This document shows positions 59,715 through 64,000 of a stretch of 64,000 nucleotides of DNA, in pieces (the stretch's first letter is position 1; each line of letters starts with the position of its first letter). Origin of the DNA: Symbiodinium natans (taxonomy: Eukaryota; Sar; Dinophyceae; Suessiales; Symbiodiniaceae). The DNA lies in assembly GCA_905221605.1 (NCBI GenBank), contig CAJNDS010000010.1, positions 62,001 through 126,000 of the forward strand, in the 5' to 3' direction. Under the pieces are notes generated by a model. That model saw nothing but the letters and a program-made list of their open reading frames with translations. It was not told the DNA's origin and ran no database searches. The translations under genes and the position numbers were made by a program.

Positions 59715-60455
59715 ATGGTGCGATATGTGCAGAAGGCCAGGACTGTTGTGGGCAGCCCGGTCAAGGCGGAGGTCAGGACTGTCGTGGGCAGCCCGGTCAA
59801 GGCGAAGGTCAGGACTGTTGTGGGCAGCCCGGTCAAGGCGGAGGTCACAGCCGCCACAGCCCCTGCAATCTTGTACCCCACTGTGTTGGACCTTGTGGCT
59901 GTCCCGGAGATCGGGACCGCGGCCATGCCCTTGGTCCGCCGCAGAGTCTCTTGCAAGTCCCGCAGCCAGGGCTATTACAATGTGGACACCATGTGCAATG
60001 TGAAGGTCGAGGCCAGGACAGACTCAGAGGCCGAGGCTGAGGATGTGGACACCGTGCGCAATGTGAAGGGCGAGGCCGGGACAGAGTCAGAGGCCAAGGC
60101 CTGTCCCAAAAGGACCCGGACACTTCCGCTGAAGTACAAGCGACGGGTGGAGAGCCACATTGCGTACTACCAGAAGAACCCCTCGGCCACAATGGGGTCT
60201 GCGGCCAGATTCAGGAAGTGTGTTCTCGGCCTCGTCAAGGAGATTTGCCCCGACAAGAACCTCAAGGTCGAGAAGGCCGCGGTGGAGAAGTTGCAGCTGG
60301 CCGCTGAAGGACTGATAGAAAATTTCATAAAGGCCAGGCACATGATGCCCAGCTTACCAACTTTGAAGGTCATCGCGGACTCACTTGGGCCAGATCTCAG
60401 GATGACTCTGATGGATCCCAAGCTTAAGCTGCCAGTGGTCGGGACCAGGGCCTAG
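59715..60455 (+). CDS. Protein with divergent histone-H3-like fold
   Basis: 246 codons. N-terminus: three 36-bp tandem repeats (VVGSPVKAEVRT, 59739-59846), a linker with two 63-bp repeats (NVKVEARTDSEAE type), then a basic start of the fold at about residue 137 (LPLKYKRRVESHIAYYQKN). The following RFRKCVLGLVKEICPD and AAVEKLQLAAEGLIENF align by eye with the alpha-1 and alpha-2 regions of H3 (RLVREI; AVMALQEASEAYLV), then a basic loop and LPTLKVIADSL at the place of alpha-3. The overall order and spacing fit a histone fold; identity is low, the usual H3 tail is absent, and an archaeal-type or transcription-factor histone fold remains possible. An upstream exon is possible (TTTCTCAG at 59703). 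Confidence 0.5.
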   Translation: MVRYVQKARTVVGSPVKAEVRTVVGSPVKAKVRTVVGSPVKAEVTAATAPAILYPTVLDLVAVPEIGTAAMPLVRRRVSCKSRSQGYYNVDTMCNVKVEARTDSEAEAEDVDTVRNVKGEAGTESEAKACPKRTRTLPLKYKRRVESHIAYYQKNPSATMGSAARFRKCVLGLVKEICPDKNLKVEKAAVEKLQLAAEGLIENFIKARHMMPSLPTLKVIADSLGPDLRMTLMDPKLKLPVVGTRA

Positions 60456-60712
60456 TTCATCCTAAACACCAGGCAGCGCTACAGGTCGAGGGCTAGAGTC
60501 TAGGCCTTACGGTAAGTTGAGGCACTGGTCGGTCAGGACCAGGACCAGTAACTCCCGATAATAGGTATAAAACAGGTCCGACAGAGTCATCTTGAGATGG
60601 TCCACCTGGGGATTTTTTTTAGCTGCGAAATGACTGCGAGGACAGTCTTTCCAGGGGTAGAGGACTCACTTCACTGGTCCTGGGGCAGATGACGCTGGAG
60701 AAACATGAGCTT

Positions 60713-60750
<38 letters not shown>

Positions 60751-61180
60751 CGCTCCTTCAACCATTTCTTGTCAGTCTCTCCCAAGCCAGACACTCCTCT
60801 TTTCCATCCCTTGTGTGCCAGGTCCAGCTTCGAGAAGGTTCAAGCCGAGGAGGTTTCAACTTGTGAACCAGCATGTTAATGGCATTTGTCATGTTCTGGG
60901 TAGCTTCTGTCAGGACAAGGACAGCCCAGTTCCGTCAGGCCACTTACAAGGCGCAGGTCTCAGTTGCGCGGAGAAATCGGATAATAGTCTATTATTAGTA
61001 TAATTTTGCAATCAGGCTAATACCCTGGGGTAGCTGTGTAGCCGAAGCCAAAATGAACTTTTGCTTTTCTGGAGGGTAGGTTTTTGCATGAAGCCATGAC
61101 TCAGAGCCATGTTTGGGATTCTGCAGATGGTAAACTTGCCAGGGCTTTGGGTTGGCGTGGGACTTTACTTGAGGCTTGCC
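60456..61180. other. Non-coding, GT microsatellite
   Basis: Unique DNA with (GT)n at 60714-60746. No gene seen. Confidence 0.55.
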
Positions 61181-61188
61181 GGGGACCA

Positions 61189-62395
61189 CAACACACTTTT
61201 CTGTGCCTGAAAAGTGCGTTTTAACTTAAACTCTTAAACCGAAACTGTTTCGGCTTTTGTTCATAGTGCTTCAATCCCCATAATGTTCGGCTGGTGTGCC
61301 AGCTTTGACAGTCAAAAAGCCTTGGTCCATCGCTCCCTTCGGGAACGGCACATTTCCAGGGCCTTTGCCATTGGCCTTGAGGAGCCCTAAGGCCGTTCTT
61401 GTCATTCAAAAAGCAAGTTTCTTCAAAGGGCGACTACCAAGACACTTCGAGGATCAGGCATGCCTTCATGGCTCTGTCGAAGCCAAAACACACTTTTCTG
61501 CAGTTCAAAAGTGCGTTTTGGCTTGTTTCCAGGACTCACAAGGAGTGTTTTGGGAGATCTGTGAAGTTGTGGTTCATGGTCAGTCGTTTTTGCCTTGGAG
61601 CTCGTCATTCAGTATGTACTTGAAGGCCCACTGTCTTCACAGGGTCTAGGGATCGGATCGCTCAAGCCTGAACGAGGGGCTGGTGTTGTTGAACCACATG
61701 CAATAGTATGGTGTAAAAGAAGCCAAAACACACTTTTCTGGTCCTCAAAAGTGTGTTTTGGCACTCTGGCATCGTCTGCAACCCCTTGAGCGAATGACAT
61801 GCTTCCATGGCGCAACTTTACCTTTGATGTTAGGGCTCTTTAGGGATTCCGAACCCATGGGTAGAGGGCAGACCTTTAAGGCTCTGTCGAAGCACACTTT
61901 CCAGGGCCAGAAAAGTGCGTTTTCAGCCCCTGTCGAAGCCCAAAACGCACTTTTCAGGGCCAGAAAAGTGTGTTTTGGCGGGTTTTCATGACTCCGGGAG
62001 CCCCAAGGCCATTCAACGCACAGGTCGGGGAATCCAAAGGAAAGAAACCAGGTGTTGAACTACATGATGATGCAAAACAAGCTTTTTAAACGCACTTTTC
62101 TGCTCATCAAAAGTGTGTTTTGGCCGCTGGCAAGGTCTGTAACCCCTTGAGCGAATGACATGCTTCCATGGCGCAACTTCATCTTTGATGTTTGGGTTCT
62201 TCAGTGATTCTGAACCCATGGGTAGACGTAGGGGGCAGACCTTTATTAAGGCTCTACCTTTCAAGGCCAGAAAAGTGTGTTTTGGCTTCTTTTCATGACT
62301 CCGGGAGCCCCAAGGCCATTCAACGCAACAGGGTCTGGGGATCGAATCGCTCAACCCCAAAACACAGACCTTTTCATGCCTGAAAAGTGTGTTGG
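61189..62395. repeat. Cluster of eight 40-bp hairpins in 361-bp repeats
   Basis: Stem words AAAACRCACTTTT and AAAAGTGYGTTTT flank a 9-10-bp spacer at 61189, 61482, 61722, 61891, 61939, 62085, 62255 and 62357. The 61722 copy has a perfect 16-bp stem (GCCAAAACACACTTTT). Around them a longer unit repeats: ACCCCTTGAGCGAATGACAT at 61781 and 62142 (period 361), and TTTTCATGACTCCGGGAGCC at 61983 and 62290. No convincing coding frame. Confidence 0.85.
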
Positions 62396-62441
62396 CAAGT
62401 CCCAAAGCCAGGCTTGCTTTGGGGGAAGGCTCTTTCTTACT

Positions 62442-62466
62442 ATGTATATATATATATATATATATT
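62442..62466. repeat. TA microsatellite
   Basis: (TA)n of about 24 bp just after the hairpin cluster. Confidence 0.9.
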
Positions 62467-62697
62467 GTTTCAATGCTGCATTCGATCGATTGGACCTTGG
62501 CTCGACACAGGTTTTGCTTTCTGTGGTGTTTGTAGTCCGCAATCAGGCGAACCATGCTGTAAACCATTCAATCAGCGACAGGTTATTAAGTATATTATGT
62601 TATGAGTTTCGAGTTCATTAGAGAAATATTCGGAAGGCATCCATGTAGTGGTGGTGGTACCCTCTTGTGCAACTGTTCTGATCATTTGCCGCCCCAG

Positions 62698-64000
62698 GTG
62701 CTTCGTGTGGCCTGGCCTGCCAACGCCGGTCGAGGCATCATCATGGTTGTCTTCTGCAAACTTCACCGGAGTCTGTGTCATTCATGTGCTGTCTTCGATG
62801 TGGCTTGCCAGGTTCCGCCAGCTGATGTCTGATCTGCGACTCCGGCCTTATACCAGGCCAGGCACTCAGCTGGGCAGGCTCTTCTCACTCAGTCTCTGTC
62901 GGGCTCTGGCCATATGTTTGGGCAGCATGCCAGTGAGTGGCAGCAGCAGCATTTGGCTTGGCAGCATTGGCCTTCGTCAATTGTGTTCGTTTTTTGTTGG
63001 ACTTGGCAATGGCGACTTTCATGGGCTACGTGGCTGTGCCTGAGCGCTTTTGGCGTGGCGGAGCTGGCCATGAGCAGGCCTAGCTTGTTGCTCAGACCTG
63101 TCGCTTGTACATCATCCATCCTGTGCTTCTCCCTCGTCACAGGTGTGGATGAACATCCCCACCTATGGCTCCATCGAGGATGCGGTCTTGGGAACACTGC
63201 GCGGCACGGCCAAAGCGTGCCGGACTCAGACTTACAAGCTGTGCATTGTTGCCGATTGTCCATTTGCTCTGGATGATACTTCACAAGGCTGCAGTTGTCC
63301 TTGTCCGACCCGGGGAACATCTGCGTGGACTCACTGGACAAGACGAAGAAGGGGAAGACCAGGAGGACCGCTCGAGGCCGATGTCAGCTTTTCGCAATTA
63401 TGAATTTAATCATGTCTTCCCACCAGTGGGCAGGCCAGCGCAAGCCCAACTTGCCGCACGAGCTCCTGGAACCGGACTGGCGTGTACTCAAGCTCACGGT
63501 CACCGACTCCAGTCTGCTTCTTCGTGCTCTGGCCCGCGGAGAAGTCGAGGCCAAGGGCGAGACTTTCGTGATGAAATCGTTCTCGCCTCTGGCCCCAGTG
63601 TTCTTTCAGCCAGTTGTGAAGCCGACGGAGGTGGGCTTCGCGCAGACGACTGTCACAGGCCACATCTGCAGAGTCACCGCGAACTTGGGGTCTCCTGTGA
63701 AGATGCAGGGCATGGACCAGGACGTGGGCGGCGTCGTGACCTTCTTCGCCCCCGTGAATGACGATGTCCGTAATCTCTTCATGGACAAGGATGCGCCGCT
63801 GCATACATCCTTGACCCCTCCATGCCACCAACAATTTCGGAGCCTCGTTGTCGGGAACTTGGAGGCCCAGGGCTATGAGGTACCGGTGTCGCAGGCCAAC
63901 TTAGTGGACTATATCCTGTTCATGGAGGACAAGGACGCAGCCTCGATCATAGGACGGACAATGGGCATGAGCTGGACACTTGCAGTGTCTGTACCGTTGG
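62698..64000 (+). CDS. Multi-exon gene of unknown family, runs off the right edge
   Basis: Four exons join with GT-AG borders in consistent phase: X1 62698-62811 (VLRVAWPANAGRGIIMVVF and on), X2 63143-63240 (VWMNIPTYGSIEDAVLGTL and on), X3 63288-63382 (LSDPGNICVDSLDKTKKGK and on), X4 63434-64000 open to the end (QRKPNLPHELLEPDWRVLKL; later HICRVTANLGSPVKMQG and LVDYILFMEDKDAASI). Introns are 331, 47 and 51 bases; the last two are very short. X4 is open for about 189 codons in one frame with balanced composition. No domain recognised. The gene starts left of 62698. Confidence 0.7.

Noticed and set aside
61189-62395. CRISPR array
   Set aside because: Palindromic units are unevenly spaced, degenerate and part of a larger 361-bp repeat; the DNA is eukaryotic.

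Overview
The window looks like nuclear DNA of a complex alga, most likely a dinoflagellate. The reasons are: (1) TTTAGGG/CCCTAAA telomere-type heptamers throughout the first 52.6 kb; (2) genes cut into very small exons, with several introns opening in GC instead of GT; (3) low-complexity proteins rich in Ala/Gln/Pro, Lys and Gly/Trp. Chromerids and plants also carry TTTAGGG, so this is an inference, not a species call.

From 1 to about 52.6 kb, short islands of unique DNA alternate with telomere-type tracts in both orientations, mixed with microsatellites, long C or G runs and small palindromic MITE-like elements. This is not a chromosome end. Many islands are exons. Joined in order on the + strand, islands at 16032-25412 spell a PPP-family Ser/Thr phosphatase (GDTHG, GDIV-DRG, RGNHE and HGG motifs, consistent phases, several GC donors). 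Islands at 36380-37487 spell a GNAT-type acetyltransferase. The telomere-type arrays therefore sit mainly in introns. Further single exons (some with a family hint such as an E2 lipoyl-domain start) are listed individually; their genes could not be assembled.

At 3160-11865 an 8.7-kb LTR retroelement lies inside a telomere-type tract: 222- and 220-bp LTRs with no substitutions, flanking CCCTA, a primer-binding site matching the anticodon arm of initiator tRNA-Met (copia style) and a purine tract before the 3' LTR. Its only large ORF is an intact 2609-residue protein with a WW-like domain, an S1-like domain, a SAM-like segment and two triplets of CCCH zinc fingers. I see no protease, integrase or reverse transcriptase, so it looks like a young non-autonomous element carrying an unusual protein.

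From about 52.7 kb to the end the telomere-type repeats stop and ordinary gene space begins: an Ala/Gln/Pro-repeat gene (about 52.97-54.40 kb), a gene with Lys/Pro/Gln, coiled-coil and Gly/Trp sections (about 56.1-58.3 kb), a protein with a divergent H3-like histone fold (59.7-60.5 kb), a cluster of 40-bp hairpins in 361-bp repeats (61.2-62.4 kb), and a multi-exon gene of unknown family running off the right edge (62.7-64.0 kb). Exon boundaries were read by eye and are approximate. No rRNA, tRNA or CRISPR was found.
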